34,484 nt of DNA from an uncultured Saprospiraceae bacterium (GTDB lineage Bacteria > Bacteroidota > Bacteroidia > Chitinophagales > Saprospiraceae): NCBI GenBank assembly GCA_937923485.1, contig CALDUE010000178.1, forward strand, positions 1-34,484, written 5' to 3'. The first letter of the stretch is position 1. Each line of letters starts with the position of its first letter. The notes under the pieces were generated by a model. It had not been told where the DNA came from. It ran no database searches and saw only the letters and a list, made by a program, of their open reading frames with translations. Shown here one piece after another: positions 18,560 through 27,077 of the stretch. Position numbers and translations under genes: made by a program.

Positions 18560-21385
18560 ATGAAAAACAGCTTACTACTTTTCGCAGCCATCCTTTTTGG
18601 ATGCTCCGTAATTCAAGCGCAGACCACCGTTCGCGGTAAGGTCATCGACGAAACTGGTTTCGAAGTCATCGGAGCCAGCGTTTATTTCGCTCAGGATGTT
18701 TCATCTGGTACGACGACTGACATCGACGGACAGTTTGAACTTAACAGCGAGCGAACAGGAACTGACACGGTTGTCATTTCTTACATTTCTTACAACACAG
18801 AGCGCCTGCCTATTAACTTAGACGGAACCACTCAAGCAGTTGGCGAAATCCTACTTGCAGAAGAAAGTGTCGCACTTGCTGATGTCGTCGTTGTAGCGCG
18901 TATGACGCGTAACAACGATCGCGCAATGCAGACCATTGAGCGTAAGTCCCTCAATACGGTCAATGCAATTTCAAGTCAAGCATTCTCACAGCGTGGTGAC
19001 AGCGATGCAGCAAGTGCTGTTAGTCGTGTTACTGGCGTAAGTGTCGAAGGCGGTAAGTACGTTTTTGTACGCGGCCTTTCTGACCGTTACTCGAAGACTA
19101 CACTCAATGGTGCAAGTATCCCAGGTTTGGATCCAAACAAGAACGCGGTTCAAATGGATCTCTTTCCAACAAACCTCATTGATAACATCGTTGTCTACAA
19201 GAATTTCACGCCAGACCTTCCTGGTGATTTCACTGGTGGGTTGGTTGATATTACAACAAAGGATTTTCCAGATGAGCTGACGATCAAAGGAAGTGCTAGT
19301 ATAGGTGCGAACACAAATGCGCACTTTGGAGACAACTATCTCTCTCATGAAACTCCTTCAAGAGCTTTCCTCGCAGCAGGCGCAAGTGATCGCGAGATTC
19401 CTTTTGATGTTGCAGAACTTCCAAGCAGAACAGATGTGCTTTCGAACCCAAGCCGACTAGGTGAGTTACGCGATGCTACGCTATCACTCGGCAACAGACT
19501 TGTTCCTGAGCAAACTACAGCTACGCCAAACCATAGCCTCGCCTTCAGCCTTGGCAATCAGAAGAAGGTATTTGGTAAGTCACTCGGTTTCATCGGTGGA
19601 TTTACTTACAACCGTACCGCTAGTGGCTATACTGACGGCGAACAAGGACGCTTCAAGCTCACTCAGGTTGATGCTCCAGAACTCAACATCCAACGTACTG
19701 TTGAAGACAATAGCTTTACTGATGAGGTAACCATCGGGGCGCTTGCAAGTGCCTCTATGAAGTTAAATAAGCTCAACAAGATTGGAGTCAACTTGATGCA
19801 CAACCGTAACGGTCAGCAAACGACTCGTTTACAAACCAACGGTCGTATCCCAGATGCAACTGGAAATTTCTACGAAGCTCGTACATTAGGCTACACTGAG
19901 CGTACACTCAGTAGCGGTCAAATTCGTGGAGAGCACGCTACAAGCGCTGAGAACGATGCTTGGAAATTGGATTACACACTTGCTGCTACGCAAACGAAGT
20001 TGAAGCAACCTGATCTTCGTTTCGTCAACAACTTCTACGACGAAGACGCTGAGGGTAACCAAATTGATCAGTTTATCGAGGCTGCAGAAGACATCCTTCC
20101 TACACGCTTTTCGCGTAGCATGGATGAGACTAACCTTGACGGTCACTTTAACGTCTCACGTGGATTTACGCAGTGGAATGGTATCGAAAGTCGCCTCAAA
20201 TTCGGCGCAGGGTACCTAAACAAGGATCGTACATTCCGTGAAACAACACTTCGTTACCAAAATGAAAATGATGGTAACGTAGCTGACTTTAGCAACTTCG
20301 TTACACAGGAGAATGTTATCGGCGGGGAGACCGGAACAGATGCGAGCCAGGGTGTTTTCATCGCTGACTTCTCGCAAGACGGTAACCAGTATGACTCTCA
20401 AATGGGAATCGCTCACGCTTACGCAATGACTGAGCTTCCTATAACGGATCACCTTAAGAGTGTAATCGGTGCCCGCGTAGAAACAACTACGCTAGATTTC
20501 ACCAGCTTCCGCCAACAAAACAACTTGAATGACGCGCGTCTCATTGATGATGTTGATGTGCTTCCAAGTGTCTCGATGGTCTACACTACCGAAGATGAGT
20601 ACACGAACTTCCGTCTTGGATACGGTCGCACGATTGCTCGTCCTACCTTCCGCGAGATTGCTCCAGTATCTATTTATGATGAGGTGTTGAATGCGTTCGT
20701 ACTCGGAGATGTTGGTCTTGAAATCACTCGTATCGACAACATTGATCTTCGTTTTGAGAAGTACTCACAGTCTGGCGATCAGTTTAGCATTGGTGGTTTC
20801 TACAAGCACTTCACCAACCCGATTGAGTTAACCATCAACCCTGAGGCCCTCAACCTTGAGCTTCAATACCGTAATGTGCCAAACGCCAACCTCGTTGGTG
20901 CTGAGGTTGAGTTCAATAAGAACCTCGACAAATTATTTGAAGGCATAAGTGCAGGAGGAAACTTCACGTACGTACACAGTAGTGTTGATATTCCAGACGT
21001 CGAACTTGAAACGATCCGTGAATTGAATCCTGGTGTGGACGACACACGTCCAATGTTTGGACAGTCTCCTTACATCGTAAATGCTTTCCTCAACTACCGC
21101 AACGACAAAGGTCTCACGGGTAACCTTACGTACAACGTACAAGGTCAGCGCCTTTCACTTGTTAGCCGAGGAGGTACACCAAACGTATTTGAGCAAGCAT
21201 TCCACAGTCTCAATGCAAAGTTGAGCATGCCTGTAGGAGAGAGACTCAAGGTGAATGGTCGTATCACAAACATTCTTGGTAGCGAGCGTCAGTTCCTACA
21301 AGAGTATAAGGATGTCGACTACGTCTTCCAAAGCTTCCGCCCTGGACGTACGTTCACACTAGGAGCGAGCTGGAGTTTGCAGTAA
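18560..21385 (+). CDS. TonB-dependent outer-membrane receptor
   Basis: A 941-residue outer-membrane active transporter. Order of parts: signal peptide (MKNSLLLFAAILFGCSVIQAQ); carboxypeptidase-regulatory-like domain (TTVRGKVIDETGFEVIGASVYF ... VVISYISYNTERLPI, about 22-100); plug domain with ALADVVVVARM, SDAASAVSRVTGVSVEGGKYVFVRGLSDRYSKTTLNGASIPGLDP; then a beta-barrel from about residue 230 to the C-terminus FRPGRTFTLGASWSLQ. It lacks the SusC-specific layout and a SusD partner; the upstream surface lipoprotein probably plays the capture role. The substrate is not deducible; siderophore, metal, phosphate-compound or peptide uptake are all possible. A 12-bp inverted repeat (GACAAATAGACA) flanks the gene. 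Confidence 0.93.
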   Translation: MKNSLLLFAAILFGCSVIQAQTTVRGKVIDETGFEVIGASVYFAQDVSSGTTTDIDGQFELNSERTGTDTVVISYISYNTERLPINLDGTTQAVGEILLAEESVALADVVVVARMTRNNDRAMQTIERKSLNTVNAISSQAFSQRGDSDAASAVSRVTGVSVEGGKYVFVRGLSDRYSKTTLNGASIPGLDPNKNAVQMDLFPTNLIDNIVVYKNFTPDLPGDFTGGLVDITTKDFPDELTIKGSASIGANTNAHFGDNYLSHETPSRAFLAAGASDREIPFDVAELPSRTDVLSNPSRLGELRDATLSLGNRLVPEQTTATPNHSLAFSLGNQKKVFGKSLGFIGGFTYNRTASGYTDGEQGRFKLTQVDAPELNIQRTVEDNSFTDEVTIGALASASMKLNKLNKIGVNLMHNRNGQQTTRLQTNGRIPDATGNFYEARTLGYTERTLSSGQIRGEHATSAENDAWKLDYTLAATQTKLKQPDLRFVNNFYDEDAEGNQIDQFIEAAEDILPTRFSRSMDETNLDGHFNVSRGFTQWNGIESRLKFGAGYLNKDRTFRETTLRYQNENDGNVADFSNFVTQENVIGGETGTDASQGVFIADFSQDGNQYDSQMGIAHAYAMTELPITDHLKSVIGARVETTTLDFTSFRQQNNLNDARLIDDVDVLPSVSMVYTTEDEYTNFRLGYGRTIARPTFREIAPVSIYDEVLNAFVLGDVGLEITRIDNIDLRFEKYSQSGDQFSIGGFYKHFTNPIELTINPEALNLELQYRNVPNANLVGAEVEFNKNLDKLFEGISAGGNFTYVHSSVDIPDVELETIRELNPGVDDTRPMFGQSPYIVNAFLNYRNDKGLTGNLTYNVQGQRLSLVSRGGTPNVFEQAFHSLNAKLSMPVGERLKVNGRITNILGSERQFLQEYKDVDYVFQSFRPGRTFTLGASWSLQ

Positions 21386-21420
21386 TTGGTAATTGGTAAT
21401 CGTCAATTGTCAATTAATAA
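21386..21420. repeat. TTGTCAATTG-family AT-rich repeat
   Basis: Runs AATTGGTAATTGGTAATCG then TCAATTGTCAATTAAT directly after the receptor stop codon. Same word family as at about 3849-3878 and 26830-27073. Confidence 0.6.
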
Positions 21421-21437
21421 GATCTGTCTATTTGTCT

Positions 21438-21467
21438 GGGCCGTCTCTATGTCAGTAGGGGCGGCCC
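21438..21467. terminator. shared hairpin between convergent genes
   Basis: 10-bp stem GGGCCGTCTC (21438-21447) / GGGGCGGCCC (21458-21467) with two G-T pairs. It lies between the stop codons of the receptor (plus) and the aspartyl protease (minus); the T-tract is weak. Confidence 0.6.
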
Positions 21468-21475
21468 TCCTATTT

Positions 21476-22402
21476 CTACTTGTATGCAGTCAGTTGATTA
21501 CGCTGATAATCAATGGTGAAAGATTGACTTTTCCAGAAAGCCGGACCGAGCAGGCCAGCCACATTCGGTGCCTCTGATTGGACATCGGATAGATTCGCAA
21601 AGAGGAAGGGCCTATCGGTGTAGGCTTCTTCTTCAAGGAGCGTTAAGCGCACTAAGGCACAAGGCACCTCAGTAGGATTATTATCAATACCAGCTAATGT
21701 GCGTGTTGCTGGACGACCACGGATGTGCTCTTCGAGTTTCTTGAAATAAGAATGGTCGATAACGTTAACTCCACTACCTGTATCGAATACAAAATCAAGC
21801 AACTGGCCCCCGACATTTGCTTCTAGGATCGGTAAGTGACCAGATAAAGTGAAGTCGTACTTGGTAAGTTCATTCTTTTGAGTAGAGCTCATTCGGCTTT
21901 CGCCAAAACCTAACTTGTTTTGCGAAGGCGAAACATGGACAGGAAAGTCTTTTAGCTGAGCGAATCCAATTACTCCTAGTATTTCTTCATTCAAGTGCGC
22001 TTCCGCAAAACTCAAATCGAGCGCTAGGGCAGAAACCTCAGTTTGAATAAGTCCTGCAACTTGTAGCTTGTCTATTTGCCTTGCCTGAAATGGAGTTTGC
22101 CCTGTCGCACCTCCGATACTTCCATCAGAAGTAGAAACATCTATAGAGGAATCATTGATAAGAAGTCCAGGTGAACCAGTGTCGAGGATAAACCAGCCTT
22201 CGCGAGTATCATCAAGTTGCCCTTCTACAAGCAGTAATCCACCTTTACGAATCAAATTGGCTGTCTGGAAATCTTCTTGCGCACTAAGCACGCTCTTTTG
22301 AGCATCTAAGCTTACACCACCAGCCACAACAAAAGCAGGATACTGCGCAAACAGCATTCCGCCCATGAGGCTAAAAAGGATGATGTAGAAGGTTCTGAAC
22401 AC
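21476..22402 (-). CDS. secreted two-lobed aspartyl protease (retropepsin-like)
   Basis: 308 residues with a signal peptide (MFRTFYIILFSLMGGMLFAQ), starting at GTG 22402. Two separate active-site triads are present: FILDTGSPG at Asp74 and FVFDTGSGVN at Asp207, each followed by the hydrophobic turn expected for a pepsin/retropepsin lobe. The C-terminus LLGPAFWKSQSFTIDYQRNQLTAYK matches bacterial aspartyl protease families (PF13650/PF13975 type). Unlike viral retropepsins, both lobes are in one chain, so it could work as a monomer. Likely periplasmic or extracellular. Substrate unknown. The divergent upstream region carries repeated GTTAAC sites. An iterated-motif copy at 21896-21909 runs antisense to the gene. 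Confidence 0.85.
   Translation of the reverse strand: MFRTFYIILFSLMGGMLFAQYPAFVVAGGVSLDAQKSVLSAQEDFQTANLIRKGGLLLVEGQLDDTREGWFILDTGSPGLLINDSSIDVSTSDGSIGGATGQTPFQARQIDKLQVAGLIQTEVSALALDLSFAEAHLNEEILGVIGFAQLKDFPVHVSPSQNKLGFGESRMSSTQKNELTKYDFTLSGHLPILEANVGGQLLDFVFDTGSGVNVIDHSYFKKLEEHIRGRPATRTLAGIDNNPTEVPCALVRLTLLEEEAYTDRPFLFANLSDVQSEAPNVAGLLGPAFWKSQSFTIDYQRNQLTAYK
21896..21909 (+). repeat. iterated 14-mer, exact
   Basis: GCTTTCGCCAAAAC antisense to the aspartyl protease, where the coding strand reads GFGES. Confidence 0.95.
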
Positions 22403-22430
22403 GCTAAAATTTCTCTTTGAGTAACGCTAA

Positions 22431-22541
22431 GTTAACCCACAGTTAACATTGGATGTTGTTAATTCTTTCAAAAACTTTGCCAGAACATTATAAAATACTG
22501 TTTATCAGCGTATTAAAAAGTAATCGAGCGAGTTAACATTG
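22431..22541. promoter_or_regulatory. three GTTAAC sites in a divergent promoter region, with -33/-7 for the plus gene
   Basis: GTTAAC at 22431-22436, 22442-22447 and 22532-22537; the last two extend to GTTAACATTG. The final copy overlaps a TTG (22539-22541) that lies 17 nt before TACCTTAC (22559-22566), a plausible -33/-7 pair for the gene starting at 22587. It looks like an operator set controlling one or both divergent genes. Confidence 0.4.
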
Positions 22542-22586
22542 CCGTAACAGCACTTGGCTACCTTACAGGCTCAACGATACACGTAT

Positions 22587-23669
22587 ATGGACGCAACAAT
22601 GCTCATCATGTGGGGAGGTTTTCTCCTCTCCGCCTATGCAGTAGTAGGGAACGACTCTATTCAGACCCTAGGAACGTTTCTAACGTCCAACGAGGATAAG
22701 CCATGGTGGATGCTATGGGCCTTTGCAGGTAGCATACTCACAGCCACCCTGGTTTATGGATGGATCACCCACGGCGGAGATGTAAGCTACGGCCGCCTAC
22801 TTGTGTCCTCGAAACTTGATCCCAACGCGCTACGCTACCCTAACCCGATGGACATTGAGGGCTTCTCTTGGCCTTATATTCTGCCTCCATTGGTGTTGAT
22901 GCTTCTTACGAGGACAGGAATCCCAGTGAGTACATCGTTTCTCATCTTGACGTTCTTTGCTCCGAAGGGTGTCTATGACATGATTTCCAAGTCCTTGCTT
23001 GGGTATGTACTCGCGTTTATAGTGGCTATTGTTCTGTACACAGTAATTTCAAGAACGCTTGAAAAAAAGTTCATCACTACCCCACTCAAACCAGATAGCA
23101 AAAAGCTATGGACAGTCTTACAATGGGGAAGTACTGGCTTTTTGTGGAGCATGTGGTTGATTCAGGATTTTGCGAACATCTACGTGTATCTCAATCGTCA
23201 AATCACAGGATTCGAGCTTGCGATTTCGCTCATCGTACTCTTGGCAATGCTCGCTTACATTTTTGCCAATCGAGGCGGTTCTATTCAAGACATCGTAAGA
23301 GCCAAGCTTAATACGCAGGACATTCGTTCGGCGACCATCATTGACTTTACCTATGGCCTCTTGTTGCTGTTCTTTAAAGAATACAACGATATTCCGATGT
23401 CTACTACCTGGGTATTCCTAGGTCTTCTAGCTGGTCGTGAAATAGCAATCCGATGGCGACTAGGTGACCGCAATGACACAAATGATTATCTCGATGCGGA
23501 CGAACCTGGATTTGCGCTAGATGCCGATCAAAACATTCATCCGATGTCTCTTGGTAAGGACACTTGGAAAATGGTTGGAACAGACCTTTGGAAGGTATTC
23601 CTTGGTTTGGCGATTAGCGTTGGGCTTGTGTTTGTAATGCAGGCCTTGACTGGGAAGGGAGGGTTTTAG
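22587..23669 (+). CDS. PiT-like integral membrane protein (possible phosphate permease relative)
   Basis: 360 residues, about eight to ten hydrophobic segments. I start at ATG 22587, not TTG 22554, because a -7-like TACCTTAC lies between them. The N-terminal AVVGNDSIQTLGTFLTS recalls the GANDVANAxGT signature of inorganic phosphate transporters, and TGIPVSTSFLILTFFAP recalls their second motif (lPVStTHaivG), but both are divergent. A PiT-superfamily origin is therefore likely, while actual phosphate transport is an inference. The tail is hydrophilic and acidic (DRNDTNDYLDADEPGFALDADQN) before a last membrane helix. No phoU-like gene is adjacent. Confidence 0.6.
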   Translation: MDATMLIMWGGFLLSAYAVVGNDSIQTLGTFLTSNEDKPWWMLWAFAGSILTATLVYGWITHGGDVSYGRLLVSSKLDPNALRYPNPMDIEGFSWPYILPPLVLMLLTRTGIPVSTSFLILTFFAPKGVYDMISKSLLGYVLAFIVAIVLYTVISRTLEKKFITTPLKPDSKKLWTVLQWGSTGFLWSMWLIQDFANIYVYLNRQITGFELAISLIVLLAMLAYIFANRGGSIQDIVRAKLNTQDIRSATIIDFTYGLLLLFFKEYNDIPMSTTWVFLGLLAGREIAIRWRLGDRNDTNDYLDADEPGFALDADQNIHPMSLGKDTWKMVGTDLWKVFLGLAISVGLVFVMQALTGKGGF

Positions 23670-23796
23670 GCCTGTGGCGCTGGTGGCGAAATGTCAGTAT
23701 TGGCGTGCGGAAAATGCTGTCTTCTGCTGGGTCATAGCAGTTCATCGAAAACGTGCGAGACCAGACTATACTACCGTGGGTACGCGTGAGTGATTG

Positions 23797-24609
23797 TTAT
23801 ATGCTGAAGCTACTTTTTAGTACAGACGAACGGTGCTGCTCAAATTTGACATTCGCTAACCAAAGTTGACCTACTTGAAATGCTGAGAGACCGTAGCGCT
23901 TGATGTGGGCATTGAGGGCAAGTGCAATGTGCTTTTCACCTTCGAAGAGCTGCGAAAGCTCTTGAAAGCTCTCTATCCATTTGGTCTTGTTGGTATTGAT
24001 CATTACCTGCGGCTCAATCGGCGACTGTTGGTGTAAAAACTCTAGGAGTTCACTCTCTTGCGCTTGCCTCTCTTTCTGCTGACGAGGTGTGTACCGATTG
24101 TGCAGATACCCATCTAACCAATGTCCGAGTTGGGTTTTGGCGAAAGCTGAATTCCACTCCTCACCCATCTTCAAACCTCTTAGGGCTGTGGTAATTTCAG
24201 TGTGGCATTCTGCAAGGCATGTAAGAGAGTGCTGACCGTGACTTGCCATGAGCTGAGTGCCAATCACATGTACGTCTGTTAAGCTATCCTCATCGATATC
24301 GGCAGGACCGATGTTGAATTTCGGAGTGAGATTTTGCAGGCGCTCATCTGGATGCTCGTCCATTCGAATATCACTAAAGCGCTCCTGCAGCATAGGTCGA
24401 AGGATGGTATGTACAGCTGTACTGTCTGCTTCAAGGAAAAATTCTAAGACAGGTCCACGTTGGTATTTACAATTGAAATACCACTGATTGATTACGCCTG
24501 TATTGTCTGCTGATTGAAGGAGCGGATATACTTCACGAATGAGGAAGTTCTTCCAGTTGTCGTCCACTGGCATAGCCATGCGGATCCAGCGCAAGTGTGT
24601 TTGTGTCAT
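23797..24609 (-). CDS. protein resembling the thiopeptide/lantibiotic dehydratase C-terminal domain (PF14028-like)
   Basis: 270 residues, no signal peptide, no membrane helix. The N-terminal pattern W-x(4)-LIREVYPLLQ, then VINQWYFNCKYQRGPVLEFFLEAD, and the C-terminal HIKRYGLSAFQVGQLWLANVKFEQHR follow the layout of the thiopeptide-type bacteriocin biosynthesis domain (start: pll..l...i..wfFiRY...hlRlR; end: HMhxNRlG...E...). The length also fits a stand-alone version. However, the HLRLR strand is replaced by VLEFFLEA, so the active site may differ. No dehydratase N-domain, cyclodehydratase or precursor peptide is near, so a bacteriocin role is unproven. It holds an exact iterated-motif copy (24134-24147, AFAKT). 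Confidence 0.4.
   Translation of the reverse strand: MTQTHLRWIRMAMPVDDNWKNFLIREVYPLLQSADNTGVINQWYFNCKYQRGPVLEFFLEADSTAVHTILRPMLQERFSDIRMDEHPDERLQNLTPKFNIGPADIDEDSLTDVHVIGTQLMASHGQHSLTCLAECHTEITTALRGLKMGEEWNSAFAKTQLGHWLDGYLHNRYTPRQQKERQAQESELLEFLHQQSPIEPQVMINTNKTKWIESFQELSQLFEGEKHIALALNAHIKRYGLSAFQVGQLWLANVKFEQHRSSVLKSSFSI
24134..24147 (-). repeat. iterated 14-mer, exact
   Basis: Minus-strand GCTTTCGCCAAAAC; encodes AFAKT in the PF14028-like protein. Confidence 0.95.
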
Positions 24610-24701
24610 AGTGTTCGTGTGTGTCTTAAGACTGGATTACCATGTAACACAAAAGTCTCGCCGCATAGAATTAAGCTTAATGTAAGAGATCTGCATAAAC
24701 G

Positions 24702-24740
24702 CAAAGAAGCCCCTTCACCGTGCGGTGAAGAGGCTTCAAT
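24702..24740 (-). terminator. dnaK hairpin terminator
   Basis: On the minus strand GAAGCC-T-CTTCACCG / CGGTGAAG-G-GGCTTC forms a 14-bp stem with one mismatch and a two-base loop, followed by a short T-stretch, about 25 nt after the dnaK stop. Confidence 0.8.
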
Positions 24741-24763
24741 TCTTTCACAAAAGTGCCGGGCGC

Positions 24764-26677
24764 TTAAGCGTTCTCGTCCACTTCCTCAAACTCAACGTCG
24801 GTCACGTCCTCGGCAGCGCTGGCATCATCACCGGCTTCTGGGCCCGCTCCTGCGTCACCTTCTGCACCTGGTGCATTTCCAGCAGCATACATCTTTTCAG
24901 TTGCAGCTTGCCATGCAGTGTTAAGATCGGCCGTGCCTTTCTCAATACCATCCATGTCCTGGATCTTGTGCGCTTCCTTGAGCTTTTCTAGAGCAGCTTC
25001 GATAGTTGCCTTGTCTCCTTCTTCAACCTTATCACCAAACTCTTTGAGTTGCTTTTCGGTCTGGAAGATGAGTCCATCGGCAGCATTTAGCTTGTCGATT
25101 TGCTCGCGAGCAGCCTTATCAGAATCAGCATTCGCTTCAGCCTCGTTCTTCATGCGATCGATTTCTTCTTGACTCAAGCCAGTTGAAGCCTCGATACGGA
25201 TTGTTTGCTCCTTTCCAGTGCCTTTGTCCTTCGCAGAAATATTGAGGATACCGTTGGCATCCATGTCGAAGGTTACTTCAACCTGTGGTACACCACGAGG
25301 CGCTGGTGGAATTCCCTCCAAGACAAACTTACCTACAGATCGGTTTTGAGCAGCCATCGGACGCTCACCCTGAAGGATGTGAATCTCTACGCTTGGCTGG
25401 TTGTCGCTCGCTGTAGAATAGGTCTTCGACTTCTTGGTCGGGATAGTCGAGTTGGCCTCGATGACCACATCGTAAACACCCCCCATGGTCTCAATACCAA
25501 GACTTAGTGGAGTTACATCGAGAAGAAGTACATCCTGCACGTCACCTGAAAGCACACCACCTTGAATCGCTGCACCGATGGCAACAACCTCGTCTGGATT
25601 CACCTCGCGGTTTGGCTTCTTACCGAAGAACTTCTCTACTGCTTCCTGTACAGCTGGGATACGTGTTGATCCACCAACGAGGATTACCTCGTCAATATCG
25701 CTGTTACTCAAGCCAGCATCCTTCATGGCCTCCTTACAAGGTCCGAGAGTCCGCTGAACGAGATCAGAAGCGAGTGATTCAAACTTCGCTCGAGATAGTT
25801 TTACCGTAAGGTGCTTAGGAACACCGTCAACAGCTGTGATGTACGGCATGTTGAAATCGTACTGCGTCGTACTAGAAAGCTCCATCTTGGCCTTCTCTGC
25901 TTCTTCCTTCAAGCGCTGAAGCGCCATTGGGTCCTTGCGGAGGTCGATGTTCTCTTGATCCTTAAACGTATCAGCGAGCCAGTCGATGATTACGTGATCA
26001 AAATCATCACCACCGAGTTGTGTATCTCCGTTGGTTGACTTCACTTCGAATACACCGTCCCCAAGTTCAAGGATAGAAATATCGAAGGTTCCACCTCCAA
26101 GGTCATATACAGCGATGGTTAAATCTTTATCGCTCTTGTTGAGTCCATAGGCCAAAGCAGCTGCCGTTGGCTCGTTGATGATACGCTTGATGTTCAATCC
26201 TGCGATCTCACCGGCCTCCTTGGTTGCTTGACGCTGTGAATCGTTGAAGTATGCTGGCACTGTCACTACAGCCTCCGTTACTTCTTGTCCGAGGTAATCC
26301 TCAGCAACCTTCTTCATTTTCTGAAGAATCATTGCGCTGATTTCCTGCGGTGTATAATCACGATCGTCCACTTTTACACGGGCGACGTCATTTGAACCTT
26401 TCACCACATCGTAGGCTGTATTCGTAAGGTCATCTTTCACTTCTGAGAAGCGACGCCCCATGTAGCGTTTCACGGATGAAATGGTTCGGGTTGGGTTGGT
26501 GATTGCTTGGCGCTTGGCGGGTGCACCGATTTTACGCTCACCATTATCTAAAAATGCGACCACTGAGGGAGTAGTCCGCTTGCCTTCGTCGTTGAGTATG
26601 ACTTCTGGGACATTACCTTCCATCACTGCTACGCAGGAGTTGGTTGTTCCAAGGTCAATTCCGATGATCTTTCCCAT
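24764..26677 (-). CDS. dnaK: molecular chaperone DnaK (Hsp70)
   Basis: ATP-driven chaperone that works with DnaJ and GrpE in protein folding and the heat-shock response. I start at ATG 26677 (637 aa, [21 protein letters not shown]); the in-frame ATG at 26728 lies in the leader and is not family sequence. Nucleotide-binding domain motifs: [14 protein letters not shown] (about 5-18), [49 protein letters not shown]. Substrate domain: [16 protein letters not shown]. The C-terminus ends [11 protein letters not shown], the usual bacterial DnaK tail. dnaJ and grpE are not adjacent. A candidate promoter lies 70-90 nt upstream. Confidence 0.98.
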   Translation of the reverse strand: MGKIIGIDLGTTNSCVAVMEGNVPEVILNDEGKRTTPSVVAFLDNGERKIGAPAKRQAITNPTRTISSVKRYMGRRFSEVKDDLTNTAYDVVKGSNDVARVKVDDRDYTPQEISAMILQKMKKVAEDYLGQEVTEAVVTVPAYFNDSQRQATKEAGEIAGLNIKRIINEPTAAALAYGLNKSDKDLTIAVYDLGGGTFDISILELGDGVFEVKSTNGDTQLGGDDFDHVIIDWLADTFKDQENIDLRKDPMALQRLKEEAEKAKMELSSTTQYDFNMPYITAVDGVPKHLTVKLSRAKFESLASDLVQRTLGPCKEAMKDAGLSNSDIDEVILVGGSTRIPAVQEAVEKFFGKKPNREVNPDEVVAIGAAIQGGVLSGDVQDVLLLDVTPLSLGIETMGGVYDVVIEANSTIPTKKSKTYSTASDNQPSVEIHILQGERPMAAQNRSVGKFVLEGIPPAPRGVPQVEVTFDMDANGILNISAKDKGTGKEQTIRIEASTGLSQEEIDRMKNEAEANADSDKAAREQIDKLNAADGLIFQTEKQLKEFGDKVEEGDKATIEAALEKLKEAHKIQDMDGIEKGTADLNTAWQAATEKMYAAGNAPGAEGDAGAGPEAGDDASAAEDVTDVEFEEVDENA

Positions 26678-26717
26678 AATGTTATTGGTTTGTGCCAATA
26701 CAACATCAAAGGCTGGG

Positions 26718-26735
26718 CCTTTCGGCAAAACCTGC
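26718..26735 (+). repeat. 18-nt variant motif, copy 2
   Basis: GCCTTTCGGCAAAACCTG in the dnaK leader region; identical to 9264-9281. Confidence 0.85.
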
Positions 26736-26746
26736 CAAATCGCCTC

Positions 26747-26769
26747 AAAGTAGTGCTCTAGCGTGCAAT
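26747..26769 (-). promoter_or_regulatory. candidate dnaK promoter
   Basis: Minus-strand TTG (26769-26767) and TACTTTG (26753-26747), close to the -33/-7 pattern but with one base fewer than TAnnTTTG. Predicted leader about 60 nt, which would include the 18-nt GCCTTTCGGCAAAACCTG motif at 26718-26735. Confidence 0.3.
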
Positions 26770-26809
26770 TTCGTCAGAGCTTGGGGAGAGGGTTGTGACA
26801 GAATGTCCG

Positions 26810-27075
26810 CGAAGAGGAAGAATTGCTAGTTGGTAATTGTCAATTGTCTATGCCTCTAGGGACGCTGGGATTACTTTGAATGAGATTGCTAGGTTGAATT
26901 AGTTGATGATTGTCAATTGGCAATGCTTGTAGGGACGCTAGGCCTACTTTAACTGAACAGTCTCTGTAGTCTATTAATTGACAATTACCCTTAAGCCTAA
27001 TACCGAAAATGAGCCGCAGGCGAGCCATACCTCTCGCACATTAACAATTATCAATTAGCAATTGACAATTATTAC
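26810..27075. repeat. cluster of TTGTCAATTG-type repeats with an imperfect ~50-nt tandem duplication
   Basis: No gene seen between dnaK and the DUF4249-like gene. Copies of TTGTCAATTG or its complement occur near 26836, 26912, 26976 and 27060, with AATTATCAATTAGCAATTG near 27048. Two units share ATTGTCAATTG, then TAGGGACGCT, then CTACTTT/TTACTTT (about 26836-26882 and 26910-26953), so one is a diverged duplicate of the other. Confidence 0.7.
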
Positions 27076-27077
27076 CC

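Noticed and set aside
18986-19348. 120-codon minus-strand frame inside the TonB receptor gene
   Set aside because: Antisense shadow; no family features.
26678-26728. Upstream in-frame ATG giving a 17-residue longer DnaK
   Set aside because: The extra residues are not DnaK sequence; [14 protein letters not shown] is the normal start.
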